From Petaurus breviceps papuanus (lineage: Eukaryota; Chordata; Mammalia; Diprotodontia; Petauridae): DNA of 64,000 bases. How positions within the stretch are numbered: the stretch's first letter is position 1; each line of letters opens with the position of its first letter. Location of the stretch: the NCBI GenBank assembly GCA_028583685.1, contig JAMXIF010001178.1, forward strand, positions 1,616,328 through 1,680,327. Reading direction: 5' to 3'. The notes beneath the pieces were generated by a model. It ran no database searches and was not told the origin of the DNA. It worked only from the letters and a program-made list of their open reading frames with translations. Of this stretch, positions 42,861 through 54,050 are shown piece by piece. The position numbers were made by a program, and so were the translations under genes.

Positions 42861-43799
42861 AAACTAACACATCTAATTGTTTATTTCTATTGAGACCCTT
42901 TTTCTCCCTTAGTCCCTCCCACCTATTGATTATCACTTGACCTAAGGGAATGATTGATCCTTGGTGAAAAAAGGCAACATAGCTCCAATTAGCAGGGCAG
43001 ATTCATTCCCACATGGTGCTCAGTGCCCCACACATGTTACTCCCTCTGTCTCTGTCCCCAAACAAACTGCCTGCCTTTCTCTTGTTTGTAGGATATTTGT
43101 CTCTCTCAGAGCAGCGTCTGCATGCACAGATCTAGATGCTTACATCTGTCTCTATCGAAATGCCCAAATCTATCTCCATTGCTATTGAGATCTGTATTTG
43201 GCTGCATCAACATCCCCTCCAGGATGGGAATGCATTAGCGATAGTACAGAGAGCTCCTGGTCTCCCAAATCAATCCCTTTCTGGGCTTAATTTAGGGCAG
43301 CAACATGCACATCTATTTGTGTGACTGCTCACATTTTGTAAATATAACCACAGAGATGGTCAGAAAATCACCACCCAGAACCCCAGATGTTCTTCTGATA
43401 AATGGGGGCTTGCAGCAGCTTGTTTTCCCTGAACCTAATCTATGTATCCACATGTAATAATGCAGGGAAGCCTGGAGTACAACAATGCTTGCTGAGGAAA
43501 TAATGAAGTATATCTTTGTTCCCAAGTGGTAGAAAGAGGAAAGAAAGTGGAAAACCATATGGGGTTTCTAAAGGAAAAAGGGACTAGATGGATCTGTTGA
43601 GAAAGGAAGACTTGCCTGAATTTATTTGGCAATACATTTGCATCTCTCATTTTACCCCCCCCTGGAACAGTGAAAAAAAGTCTTTCAGAAACTTGGCAAA
43701 AAGTGCCTGGAGATCAGAAATTGAGTATCCTAAGAATGAAGCATATGCCCCAATGACACATGGGTCTGTTCACCTCATCTATTAAAGTGGGAGGACAAC
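42861..43799. other. Low-repeat sequence, no gene supported
   Basis: About 940 bp without a recognised element. Frames of 62-81 codons on both strands show no domain. Confidence 0.45.
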
Positions 43800-43980
43800 G
43801 CTTAGCTCAGGGACATCTAATGCAATTCCCTCATTTTATAGAAGAAGAAGCTAGAATCCAAAGACATTAAATGACTTGTCTTGGATCATAGACATAGTAA
43901 ACAATGGAGGGGGCACATGAATCCAGACTTGAACTCTGATTCTACAGTCAGTGCTCTTTCCACTGAACCAATGAAGCTTC
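43800..43980 (-). mobile_element. MIR SINE
   Basis: Antisense: 'agaagaagctagaatccaaa' and the head end 'gctctttccactgaaccaat'. Confidence 0.65.
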
Positions 43981-43984
43981 CTTA

Positions 43985-44510
43985 TAAAAAATCACTACAC
44001 AAATCAAAACAACTCTGAGGTGTTGCCTTATATTCAGCAAACTGTCCAAAATGACAAAAGATAGGAACAATTAATGTTAGAGTGGTTGTGGAAAGATGGA
44101 AATACATATGCATTGTTGGTGGAGTTGCGCATTAGTCCAAACATTCTGAGAAAGCATTTTAGAATTATGCACAGAAGATAACTAAAATATTTATAACTTT
44201 TGACCCAGAAATTCCACTTCCAAGTGTATGCCCTAAGAATGTAAATGACCAAACGAAATGTCCCATATACAACAAAATACATATAATAGCTTTTCTTGTA
44301 AATAGTAAAGAACTGGAGATAAAATAGGTGCCCACCAATTGGGGAATGACAAAAGAAGATGTGTTAAATTATAAGAGAATATTACTGCAATGTAAGAAAT
44401 GATGAATATTGTAAGTAAAGAGAAAAGTGGAAAGTTTTATAATTACTGATACAACAGGAAATAGGCAGGACCAGGAAAATAATATAAATGACTCCAACAA
44501 TCTACAGGGA
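43985..44510 (+). mobile_element. L1 ORF2 3' end and UTR, 5'-truncated
   Basis: Sense L1: acaaatcaaaacaactctga (about 43999), 'cattgttggtggagttgcgc' (about 44111) and 'caccaattggggaatgac'. It is the C-terminal ORF2 region, with many stops. Confidence 0.85.
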
Positions 44511-44876
44511 GTTCCTCTTCATTTGGATCTTATGTAAGACAGTCTTAGCAACACGAGCAATACCTTTGGTGAACATATATCTGTTTTATGCCTCATCATG
44601 TTAATAATCAAAGGGTCATTATCTCTGTGGTTGCATTTGTTAAGGGATCTTAATATAGGCATGAAAGACTACTAGACTAGAGCATTTGAGGACATGGTTT
44701 TCTTTTATTGAGTCAAATGCTTTTCTGTAATCAGCAAATAATAAACACAGCAGGGCGCTGTATTTTCTGCACCTTTCCATCAGTTGTGTGACTGTAAAGA
44801 TGTGGTTTGCCATTAAGGACTATTTTTAAAAGCCTGCCTGTTCCTCCTCATATTTTCACCAAGAATACCTCATCTA

Positions 44877-45047
44877 GGGGCAACTAGGTGGCACAGTGAA
44901 TAGAGTACCAGCCCTGGAGTCAGGAGGAACTGAGTTCTAATCCGGCCTCAGACACTTTACACAAAAAACTAGCCGTGTGACCTTGGGCAAGTCACTTAAC
45001 CCCAATTGCCCTACCTTCCCCCCTCCAAAAAGCAAAAAAAAAAAAAA
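44877..45047 (+). mobile_element. SINE-L inserted in the RTE LINE
   Basis: gcaactaggtggcacagtga through an A-rich tail at 45031-45047. It is inserted in the RT core segment. Confidence 0.9.
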
Positions 45048-45784
45048 AGAATCTACATGTAGCACATCCTTAAAAAGACTTTCTGAAGGTAAAAGGCAGA
45101 TGCATGGGTCAGCTGTTGTCAGAATGCTTTATATCCTCTTTGGGGGTATAATACCATCTATGAATTTTTATATTCCTTTGGTATCTTCCCTCCTTGAGAT
45201 AATCTCATAAAGCAATCTCCAAATGTTGTTAAGACTTGCATGTCTTGAGCTTGGATTTCTTTTTTGTTGTTTTTTTTCATTGATGGAAAAAATCTCTTTG
45301 ATACTTAACATAGACAAGAAGATTAAGTTAGTAAGTGTATTTATTATAGGCATCAGTTCTAGAATTATATTGACTTTTATACTTCAGTTTTATTGGATGT
45401 GGGTTCTTCTTCAACTGGGGCAGATTGTACTGTAGCTGCAACCTTTCACCCTGTATAACCAAAAACCCACATAACTCTTCTTCATTTCTTCCCATAAGTC
45501 CTCATCTTTCTTCTATATGTCTGGATAGGTCAGGTATAGCAATAGTACACATGGATTGTTAGTTACATGACAGGTTTGTATCCATTTCTGATCATACAAC
45601 TTTATGATGATACAGTCTAATCTACTCCTCCCATGCAATTTGTTGGCATGCTACAACTGTCTGCTCAAACCTACCATATACCTCTATGTTGTACTTTGTT
45701 TGACCCTCAACTTTAATTCTTCAGAGACTTTAGTATTCCATGACTTGTAACCATACAGAACCATTAGAACATTGAAGTTAAATA

Positions 45785-45840
45785 TATACATACATATATG
45801 TATGTGTGTATAAATATATGTATGTGTGCACACACATATA
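45785..45840. repeat. TATG/TACA microsatellite
   Basis: Short alternating tetranucleotide run (catacatatatgtatgtgtg). Confidence 0.9.
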
Positions 45841-45925
45841 TCCTTTTGTTTCAGGGAGAATTTTCAGTTCACTGAAATTCTCTCTGTAAATAAGAAATTT
45901 GTTAGTGAAAATTTCATTGTAAATG

Positions 45926-46178
45926 TAATCGTTCTTGTTGTTCAACTGTTTCAGTCATGTCAGACTCTTCATGACCCTATTTGGGATTTTCTTGGTAAAA
46001 CTACTGAAGGGATTTGCCATTTCCTTCTCCAGCTCATTTTACATATGAGAAACTATGGCAAACAGGGTGAAATTACTTGCCCAGGATCACACAACTAGAC
46101 CAGATTTGAACTCAGGAAGATGAGTCTTTCTAACTCTAGGCCCAGTACTCTTATCAACTATCCCACCCAGTTGCCCAC
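45926..46178 (-). mobile_element. SINE-R, full length
   Basis: Tail (gttgttcaactgtttcagtc) to head (ctatcccacccagttgccca). It lies between two coding segments of the RTE LINE. Confidence 0.85.
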
Positions 46179-46451
46179 ATTAATATATGCATTGATGTAT
46201 CAGTTCTATAGATTGTCCATCTAACTTCATATTATAATAGTAACAACTGGAATTCTTCATCCACTTGGTTTTCCCCCATCTAACTAGTTAGGTCAAATTC
46301 TATTGAATGATTATAGATTTCATATAGGAAATTGAAGATTTTCAGGGTTCAATGGAATCAGTAAATTGCCATCCACAAAGAGGAACATCTAGAGGTCCTC
46401 ACCAAAAAATGTTTCGGAAGCCATCCTGTTGAACATTATCAATCAATTAAT

Positions 46452-46618
46452 CCAGGTGGCTAGGTGGTGCAGTAAATAGAGCACCGGCCCTGGAGTCAGA
46501 AGGACCTGAGTTCAAATCTGGCCTCAAACACTTAACACTTAATAGCCGTGTGACCTTGGGCAAGTCACTTAACCCCAATTGCCCTGCCTTCCCTGTTCCA
46601 AAAAGCAAAAAACAAAAT
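46452..46618 (+). mobile_element. SINE-L
   Basis: ggtggctaggtggtgcagta to an A-rich tail. An antisense L2 end follows directly. Confidence 0.9.
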
Positions 46619-46629
46619 AAATCAATTAA

Positions 46630-46755
46630 TCTATTAACAAACATTTATTAAACACTTAAGTCAAACACTGTCCTAAGTGCTAGAGATAGATACAAAGGAA
46701 AAAAAGAAAGCATTAAACAGTCCCTACCCTCAAGGAGATTACATTCTAAGGGATC
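46630..46755 (-). mobile_element. L2 3' end
   Basis: aacaaacatttattaaacac and 'accctcaaggagattacatt'. Confidence 0.8.
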
Positions 46756-46761
46756 AATAAC

Positions 46762-46783
46762 AATATATATATATATATATATT
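46762..46783. repeat. (AT)n microsatellite
   Basis: Pure AT run of about 22 bp, followed by a T run. Confidence 0.95.
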
Positions 46784-47514
46784 TTTTTTTTCTACATGTA
46801 TCATCTGCAAATGAGCTCATTTCATCTCTATGCTGTCAGTGGAAGAGGCATCATTAATGCCCTCAACTTGTAATTTATTCTATCTCTAGAATGGATTTCC
46901 TTAGTATATTCTTGGTCTAGTCCAATTGATCTTCTCAGCTTCGTCTTTTAAGTACCACTTTTACTTCTTTGTGTAGCACATTAGCATTGTGATTAATGTT
47001 TGTTAAGGTCCATGTGTACTATTTCCTCTGTTGTTGATGATGACATTCAAATGCTATAGAAATATGACAAATTTGTGCTATTATCTCTTTCTTGTTTCCC
47101 TTCCAAGTTTATCAATGAGTTCTCTTGGGATAGATAATGTGGCTTCTCTGTGTTTCTCACCACGATTTCTGTAGACTTGTTTTGGTTTCCATTGATTTTC
47201 ACTATTTTATTAATATGACACTACTTATAATCTTCTGCCAGCTTTCTCTGGAGTGTTTTACAAATGAGTTTGAATTCTAAGTTGGTGTTGCCTTTGGCTG
47301 CTAACCCTCTCCATGTGGCAAGAAAATCAAGCTTTTGTTGGTTAAGGTAGTTTCTAGATCTCTTTTGTCTCTTAGTTGTGTTGACTGTTTTGTACTGATT
47401 AAATTTTACTATAAAAATTGTGTTAATAAAGGTAAATATCTTCATTTTTCCATCTGCCATTTTTTAGCCTTCCTGGCTCATTTGAATAGGTCAAGTTAGA
47501 GTTATTTAGATCAT

Positions 47515-47715
47515 ATGAATCACATAATTATGGGTTTAAGGGTGGAAGAGACCCTATAAGTTATCTGGTTCAACCATCTGATTTTACACGCGAGTAAACT
47601 AAGGCCCAGAGGATTAAAGTGATTTGCCTCAAATCCTACAAATCATGAATGTCACACCAGGATTTGAACTCAGGTTCTTTGGCTCCGAGCCCGTTACCCT
47701 TTCGATTGGACCACA
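47515..47715 (-). mobile_element. MIR SINE
   Basis: Antisense, long: 'ggtggaagagaccctataag' through the head end 'gttaccctttcgattggacc'. It is inserted between the RTE linker and endonuclease pieces. Confidence 0.75.
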
Positions 47716-47884
47716 CATCTGACGGTTGAGCGGTTTCTCATGTACAGTTTTTGATAAGCGCGAGAGACTGGCCGCATTTCCCAATGTAGTTTTCACCATG
47801 CTCCTTACACTCATCTTTTCATCTGAGTCACTGCAATCAAAGGATGCTAAGACTTGATCTGGAGGATGCTGTCAAGTTATCCAC

Positions 47885-48010
47885 AGGACCAGTCTCACTT
47901 TCTTCATCTGTAAAATGGGGATGATAATAGCACCTGCCTTCTAGGGTTGTTGGAAGAATCAAATGAGAGAATATTTATAAAGCACTATAAAATTTTAGCT
48001 ATTATTATCA
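47885..48010 (+). mobile_element. MIR SINE 3' half
   Basis: 'cttcatctgtaaaatgggga' to 'tataaagcactataaaattt'. Confidence 0.8.
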
Positions 48011-48384
48011 ATTTCTCTATCTCTTTATCTTCTGTAGCAGTTGTGGTGCACAAGCTACAATTATGTACATGGTGATCTTTTTTGCTTATGTTCAGCATGA
48101 GCACTACGACATGAGACTTGTGAGATGATGCTTCTTGTTACCTTTGGGAATATAATGATAGTAACTCCACCAACTCCGTTATCTTTATTTCCTGAAAAAA
48201 CCAGTTAAATTTTTTTCAATTTAGCTGCAACTTCTTTTGGTTCTTTGGGTTAGTTTATGGGAAGATATCATTATTGATGTGGCTTAGCACTTCTGATCGT
48301 AACTCAATTCATTGGGTATTAGACAAAGACCTCATATTTAGAGTATTTATAGTCAAGTTAATGTTTTAGGCAGCCTAAAAAATG

Positions 48385-48754
48385 TGTGATCCTTAGCACC
48401 CTCTGCCTTCCCCCTATCCCTTCCATTACTCTACTGTCACTATAGAAAGGAAAGGGGAATATGGCACTAAGAGCCATTTTCCATTTTTATTTGTTTCATA
48501 GGTCGCCACGATCAAAAAATTCATCACCTAGGGGCCAGCCTCCTGGAAATGATATCCATTCTTAGCTAGATTGGTCTTTGGGCAACAGACTCAGTATGCC
48601 ACTGGACTGTAATCAAAGCTATTTGAGAATAATATAAATCGTGCCTAGACTTTGAGAACCCGGGGACACCTGCACACTAGAGAGTGTGACACTCAGAACT
48701 TTGTGGGGCATTTCAGCATCAGTCAGCATTATACAGTAGGAAGAGCATCACTCT
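48385..48754. other. No gene seen
   Basis: Unassigned sequence between the RTE LINE and the BovB LINE. It could include worn LINE 5' sequence. Confidence 0.4.
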
Positions 48755-50165
48755 GGAGTCAGAGGTTTTTGTTGCTCAGTCGTTCAGTCATGTTCAACTC
48801 TTCATGACTCTATGAATCATAGCATGCCAGGCCCTTTTATTCTCCACTATTTTTTGAAGTCTGTCTAAGCTCTTGTTTGTTGTTTCCATGACACCAACTA
48901 TCTCATCCTTTGCTGTCCCCTTTTCCTTTTGCCTTCAGTCTTTCCCAACATCAGGGTCTTTTCCAATGAGTCCCATCTTCTCATTATATGGGCAAAGTAT
49001 TTAAACTTCACCTTCAGTATTTGACCTTCCACTGACCACCCTGAATTAATTTCTTTAAGTATTGACTGATTTGATCTCTTTGCTGTCCAAGGGACTCTAA
49101 AAAGTCTTCTCCAGCAACACAATTCAAAAGTGTCTTCTGCCACACTCAGCTTTCCTTATAGCCAAACTCCCACAGCCGTACATTGCTACTAGAAAAAATC
49201 AGAGCTTTGACTATATGGGTCTTTGTTGGCAAAGTGATGTCTCTGCTTTTTAGTATGCTGTCCAGATTTGTCATAGATTTCCTTCCAAATAACAACTATC
49301 TTTTAATCTCATAGCTGAGTCGCCATCTGCAGTGATCTATTTGAGTCCAATAATATAAAATCTGACACTGTTTCCATTTCTTTTTCCCTTTATTTGCCAG
49401 GAAGTGATAGGATCAGTTGCCAAGGTCTTAGTTTTTTTTTATGTTAAGCTTCAAGTTAGCTTTTTTACTCTCCTCTTTCACCCTTATCAAGAGACTTCTT
49501 AATTCTTCTTCACTTTCTGCCATCAGAGGGGTATTGTCTGCATATCTGAAATGGTTGATAGTTCTCCCAGTGACTTTACTTCTCATCCAGCCTGGCATTT
49601 TGCATGATGTACTCTGCACATAAGGTAAACAAATAAAGTGACAATATACAGCTTTGTCACACTCCTTTTCCAGTCCTAAGCCAATCAGTTGACTGATACT
49701 AACTGTTCAGTTCTAACTGTTAATTCTTGGTCCACATACAGATTCTTCAGGAGACAAGTGATACTATCTGATACTCCCATCTCTTTGAGGATTTGCCATA
49801 TTTTTTGTGATCCACACAAAGGCTTCAGTGTAGTCAATGAAGCAGAAGAAGATGTTTTTCTCAAACTCTCTTGTTTTCTCCATAATCCAGAGAATGCTGG
49901 CAATTTGGTCTCTAGTTCCTATGTCTCTTCAAAAACTAGCTCCTCTTTTGGTAATTCTCAGTTCAAGTATTGCTTTAGCCAAGCTTGTAGAATCTTAAGT
50001 ATAACCTTGCTGGCATGTGAAATGAGTGCAATTGATTGATCACTTGAATATTCTTTGGCATTGTCCTTTAGGATTAAGACATAAACTGATCTTTTCCAAA
50101 CCAGTGGCTACTGTTGAGTTTTCCAAATTTGCCAGTATATTTAGCATAGGATCTAGGTTCAAAAC
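48755..50165 (-). mobile_element. BovB-type RTE LINE, RT domain to 3' end
   Basis: Minus-strand remnants match BovB closely. An upstream RT segment includes MPKNIQVINQLHSFH. The RT core includes ILKEMGVSDSITCLLKNLYV. The catalytic-box region is FRYADNTPLMAESEEEL (YADN here, where BovB has YADD). The C-terminal domain is ELCCWRRLFRVPWTAKRSNQ, with DSLEKTLMLGKTEGKRKRGQ. The 3' end (gttgctcagtcgttcagtca at about 48771) is shared with SINE-R tails. The element is 5'-truncated near 50165 and broken by stops and frame shifts. BovB is known in ruminants, squamates and marsupials and is a textbook case of horizontal transfer. Confidence 0.88.
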
Positions 50166-50244
50166 TTAGCTATGGTTTTTGCTGCCTGTGTGACCTTGGA
50201 GAATCAATCAACAAGCATTTATTAAACACTTATTACGTGGTAGG

Positions 50245-50478
50245 AAGAAGCAGCTAGGTGGCTCAGAGGATAAAGTTCTGGGCCTGCAGTCAGGAAGACT
50301 CATCTTCCTGAGTTCAAATCTGGTCTCAGACGCTTACTAGCTGTATGACCCTGCAGTCACTCAATCCTGTTTGCCTCAGTTTCCACACCTGTAAAATGAG
50401 CTACAGTAGAAAATGACAAACTGCTTGGCCAAGAAAACTCCAAATGGGGTCACAAAGAGTGGAGCTGAACAACAGAAA
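50245..50478 (+). mobile_element. SINE-R inside L2
   Basis: Head 'agcagctaggtggctcagag', tail 'aactccaaatggggtcacaa'. It is inserted close to the L2 3' end. Confidence 0.9.
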
Positions 50479-50549
50479 TGTGTTAGTCACTGGGAATGAA
50501 ACAATTCCTCCTCTCAAGGAGCTTACATATATAAGTTATATACATATAA

Positions 50550-50682
50550 TATTTTTTTTCTGGAGGCTATTGGGTTTAGTTGACTTGCTCAGGGTTAGTA
50601 AGCCTCTGAAGCTGGATTTGAACTCAGGTTCTCCTGACTCCATTGCCAGTGCTCTATCCACTTCACCACCTAGCTGCCCCAA
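50550..50682 (-). mobile_element. SINE-L inside L2
   Basis: T-rich tail on the left, head 'cttcaccacctagctgcccc' on the right. Confidence 0.88.
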
Positions 50683-51734
50683 GGAATTTATGTTCTAATG
50701 AAGAAGACAAAAAGTAAATGAACATTTGTATAAAGAATAAGTACAAAGTGATTAAACACAGAGTAGTTTGGGAGGGCAGGCAGGAGCTATAGGGGCATCA
50801 AGGGATTCCCCTGTGTAGAATGTGTGCTTGAGTTATACCTTGAAGGAGGAGAGGTGAAGATGAGGAGGAAATACATTCTAGGTATGAAAGATAACCAGTA
50901 TAAAGATACAGTCAGGAGAGAGAGTGTTGTCTGTGAGGAAGGGACAGAAGACTGTGATGACTGGATCCCCAAATATGGAAGGGAGAGTAATGTCCAATGA
51001 AACTGGGAAGATAGGCTAGGATCAGGTGGTGAAGGACTTGAAAAACTCAACAGAGGAGTTTATGTTTTATCTCAGAGCCAATGGTGAGCTTTTGAGCTGA
51101 GTAGAGCGGTGATGCGGTTGTGCCTGTACTTAACGAGAATCACTTTGACCCCAGTGCATAGGATGGACTGGAGTGGGTAGAACATTGAGCCAGAGAGTTC
51201 AATTAGTAGTCTAGGTGAGAGGTGAGAGGTAAGAAGAGCCCGAACTAAGGAGTAAAGAGAAGAAGGTAAATGTGAGAGATGTTGTGAAGGAAGAAATGGC
51301 AAGATTTGGCAACTGGTTAGATTGTGGGGTAAGGAAGACTAAAGATTTGGGGACAGAGCTAAGGTTTTACACCTAGGAGACAGGAAAGGTGCTGGTGTCA
51401 TTGACAGAAATGGTGAAGTTTAGGAGAAAGGAGAATTTTTTGGGGGGGAAAGATAATGATGTCAGTTTGGGACATGTTGAGTTTGAGATGTCTCAAAGGA
51501 GACAGTGGTGCTGGATACAGATATCTGTGAGTCATCTGTATAGAGATGATAATTCAACTCATGGGGTTTGATGAAATTGCCAAGGAGGAAGAAAAGAAGA
51601 TCAAGGAGACAGACCTTCTTTCATCCATCATTATGAGGTGTGATATATATGATGAGCCAGCAGAGGAGATGGAGAAGGAGTAGCCAGATAGGTAAGAAGA
51701 GAACCAAGAAAGATCAGGGGGAAGGGAAGAGAAA

Positions 51735-51830
51735 AGAGGGGAATAAGCATTTTTACAGCACCTACTATGTGCCAGGCACCATGCTGAGCCCTTTGACAAA
51801 TATTATCTCATTTAAGAGTAGTTGTCATAA
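51735..51830 (-). mobile_element. MIR-type 3' fragment inside L2
   Basis: 'cacctactatgtgccaggca' to 'acaaatattatctcatttaa', the complement of a CORE-SINE 3' end. Confidence 0.7.
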
Positions 51831-52199
51831 AAATCTGGAGAGGAGGATCCAGGAGGAGACGGTGGGAGACAGATGTAGCAGATCAGTCAGGAAGGGTGAA
51901 GACAGAGAAAAGACCATCAGATTTGATAATCAAGAGATTACTGGTATCTTTGAAGACAGCAGTTTCAGTTGGGTTGGAAGTCATATTGCAAAGGGTAGAG
52001 GAGTAAGTGAAAGGAGAAGAAGTGAAGACAGAGAGTGTAGACAGCTTTTTGGGCAAGAAAGGGAGGATGACAGCTTGAGGGGATGGTAGGGCCAAGTAAA
52101 GATTGCTTAAGAATGGGTAGACTTGGGCATGTTTGAAGGCAGTAGGAAGGAACCAGGAAAAGTGAGATTGAATATCTGAGAGAACAGGGCAATGTTTGA

Positions 52200-52305
52200 G
52201 GTTTCAATCTGCAGGTTCAAGACACTTAACTTCCCTGGGTTTCAGTTGCCTCATCCATAAAATGAGCTTGAACTAGATGAGTTCCAAGACCCCTTACAGC
52301 CCTAT
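52200..52305 (+). mobile_element. MIR SINE fragment
   Basis: 'gggtttcagttgcctcatcc' core. Confidence 0.65.
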
Positions 52306-52309
52306 ATCT

Positions 52310-52568
52310 ATGGTCATCATTATCATTGAAAACATTTCTATAGAGCTCTAGGCCTTTGAAAGTGCTTTCCTTATGACAACCCTGTAAGATAGATGGATAG
52401 TTCATATGTGATTATCCCCACTTTATAGATTAGGAACTGTGGCTCAGTCTTGGTAAATGATTTGCTTAGGATCACAAAGTTATAGAAGTCTAAGAGCTAG
52501 GATTCAAATCTAGGTCTCTCCTGACTCTAAAACTGGTGTTTTCTTCACTAAGCCTTGCTGCCTCATTG
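52310..52568 (-). mobile_element. MIR SINE, long
   Basis: Antisense, from 'tttctatagagctctaggcc' to the head end 'ttcactaagccttgctgcct'. Confidence 0.75.
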
Positions 52569-52599
52569 GTATTTCCATTATATATTGCCTTGCAGTATC

Positions 52600-52866
52600 A
52601 TTTATATGCATGTGTGTATATATATATATATATAGACAGGCATATATAAAAATGTATTACATATACATTCAATATAATCTATAATATATGCAAACATCTA
52701 ATATATACTTGTGTATCTATTTGTGTGTATAAATATATGCATACATATATGTACATATGTATGTACACACTTGTGAGTATATGTATATATGGACTGTATA
52801 TACATCTATATTCCATATACATGCATACACATACATATACATATATATACATGCATATATGGAATA
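52600..52866. repeat. TA/TATG mixed microsatellite
   Basis: About 265 bp of alternating purine-pyrimidine units, including a pure TA run at about 52618-52634. Confidence 0.9.
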
Positions 52867-53004
52867 GCAACTATCCAAAACTCTAGGTTATAAGATAGGT
52901 ACTGATCTTTTTGGGAAAAGGAGTTTCCTTATATCAATGAAGCCACAGATTCACCTCAAAAGAAAAAAATTTGATTTGTATTATTACTTGGCTTTCATGT
53001 GTCC

Positions 53005-53125
53005 TGTCTCCTTAACTAGACTGTGGGTGGTTTAAGGCCAGTAACAGCACCTTAAATATCTTCATATCCCTCATAATGCCCAGCATAGAGCTGGGCAGAG
53101 AGGTACTTAAAACATGCTTTTGTTA
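53005..53125 (+). mobile_element. L2 3' end
   Basis: 'ctccttaactagactgtggg' and a worn terminus. Confidence 0.65.
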
Positions 53126-53174
53126 AATCATCACATTGTTAAGGAGCCCCCTGAGTTTTAATTTCTGGTTGACA

Positions 53175-53480
53175 TTATCTTTAAGAAACATTTATTATGC
53201 ACTTGTAGTAGGCATGACCCTGCACTAGGCACAGAAAAAAATACAAAGATGAATGAAAAGCTTTGCCCTCAAGGAGCTCACAGTCTTATCGTGGAGAGAG
53301 ATCATGAACACAAGTAATTCTAGTACAAAATAGAGTGTGATGAGTGTGGCCAGGAGGCGCTTCCTAGTGTTGTGGGGTTGTGGGAGTTCTGACGAAGGGG
53401 AGGTCATTTCCTTGTGGGGCTGGGGGTGGAGAATCAAGAAAGGCTTCAGAAGGAAGGCATTTGAAGCTGGCGTGGCAGTG
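53175..53480 (-). mobile_element. L2 3' part
   Basis: 'ccctcaaggagctcacagtc' (about 53266), then 'gaatcaagaaaggcttcaga', the complement of L2 3' sequence. Confidence 0.7.
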
Positions 53481-53825
53481 CAAGATTGCAGTCAGCTCCT
53501 CCTGCTGGGGGAGGCTAAGTTGCTGCACCCCTTGAACTTGGCACCCCTTGACCTCTGAGCTGCAATAGGGCTAAAAGCTAAGTGGATGTTAGTACTCAGG
53601 TCAGCAGCAGTACTAACCCCTGGGTGTGGAGACCACCACACTGGCTAAGCAAGGAAGAATCAGACCACATCTGAAAGGGAGCTGGCTGAAGCCCTGGAAC
53701 CAATCTGGAACCAGTCAGCATTGGTATCAGGTTTGTGAGTTCTTGTAGTGGTATTTCCAGACTAAGGGAGAGAGGGAGAACCCAGCTTCCAAAAAGAAAG
53801 TTATTTAAGCTAGCCCTATGTCTCG
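53480..53825. other. No gene seen
   Basis: Unassigned sequence. A long minus-strand frame that runs on into the neighbouring L1 end has no recognisable domain. Confidence 0.4.
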
Positions 53826-54050
53826 GTAGGGTTTCTTTTTTCCTTTTACATTTTTGTTGATAATCTTTTGTTTTTTTTACATCACCTTTATTTTTCATTC
53901 TATCCCTCTCCCTCTCCTGCCCAGAAAGCCATCCCTTGTGACAAAGAATAAAATAGAAAAACCCAAAAAGCAATTCAGCAAAACTAATCAACATGTCAGC
54001 TAAGTCCAGCAATGTATGCAAGTGTTCCACCCTGAGCAGGATTTCAACAG
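53826..54050 (-). mobile_element. L1 3' end (second L1 subfamily)
   Basis: The phrases ttttgttgataatcttttgt, 'gaaagccatcccttgtgaca' and 'aaaagcaattcagcaaaact' match the complement of another marsupial L1 3' type. Confidence 0.65.

Larger units (their letters stand above)
44520..48380 (-). mobile_element. RTE-clade LINE with segments out of order
   Basis: The minus strand carries endonuclease remnants (about 48350-48010), the endonuclease-RT linker (GLAAKGNTNLEFKLICKTLQ, about 47300), an RT start (KLRRSIGLDQ, about 46925), then the late RT/C-terminal part (GKTKWMKNSSCYYYNMKLDG at about 46245; VLYGYKSWNTK at about 45755). The missing RT core, with the LDYRKAFDS motif at about 44735, lies further along at about 45270-44540. 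Inserted are SINE-R (45926-46178), two SINE-L copies, an antisense L2 end and MIRs. Degraded, not coding. RTE assignment rests on the protein motifs. Confidence 0.7.
50190..52200 (-). mobile_element. L2 LINE, long antisense copy with nested SINEs
   Basis: It starts with the complement of the L2 terminus (caacaagcatttattaaaca at 50209). It continues after SINE-R (50245-50478), again after SINE-L (50550-50682), and runs back into reverse-transcriptase remnants. Phrases include DLSWFSSYLSGYSFSISSAG (minus, about 51690). A MIR-like piece at 51735-51830 interrupts the ORF. Not coding. Confidence 0.8.

Noticed and set aside
42961-43324. Possible exon in overlapping frames near 43.0-43.3 kb
   Set aside because: Codon use and frame overlap look random, and no splice-site pair bounds a domain-bearing frame.
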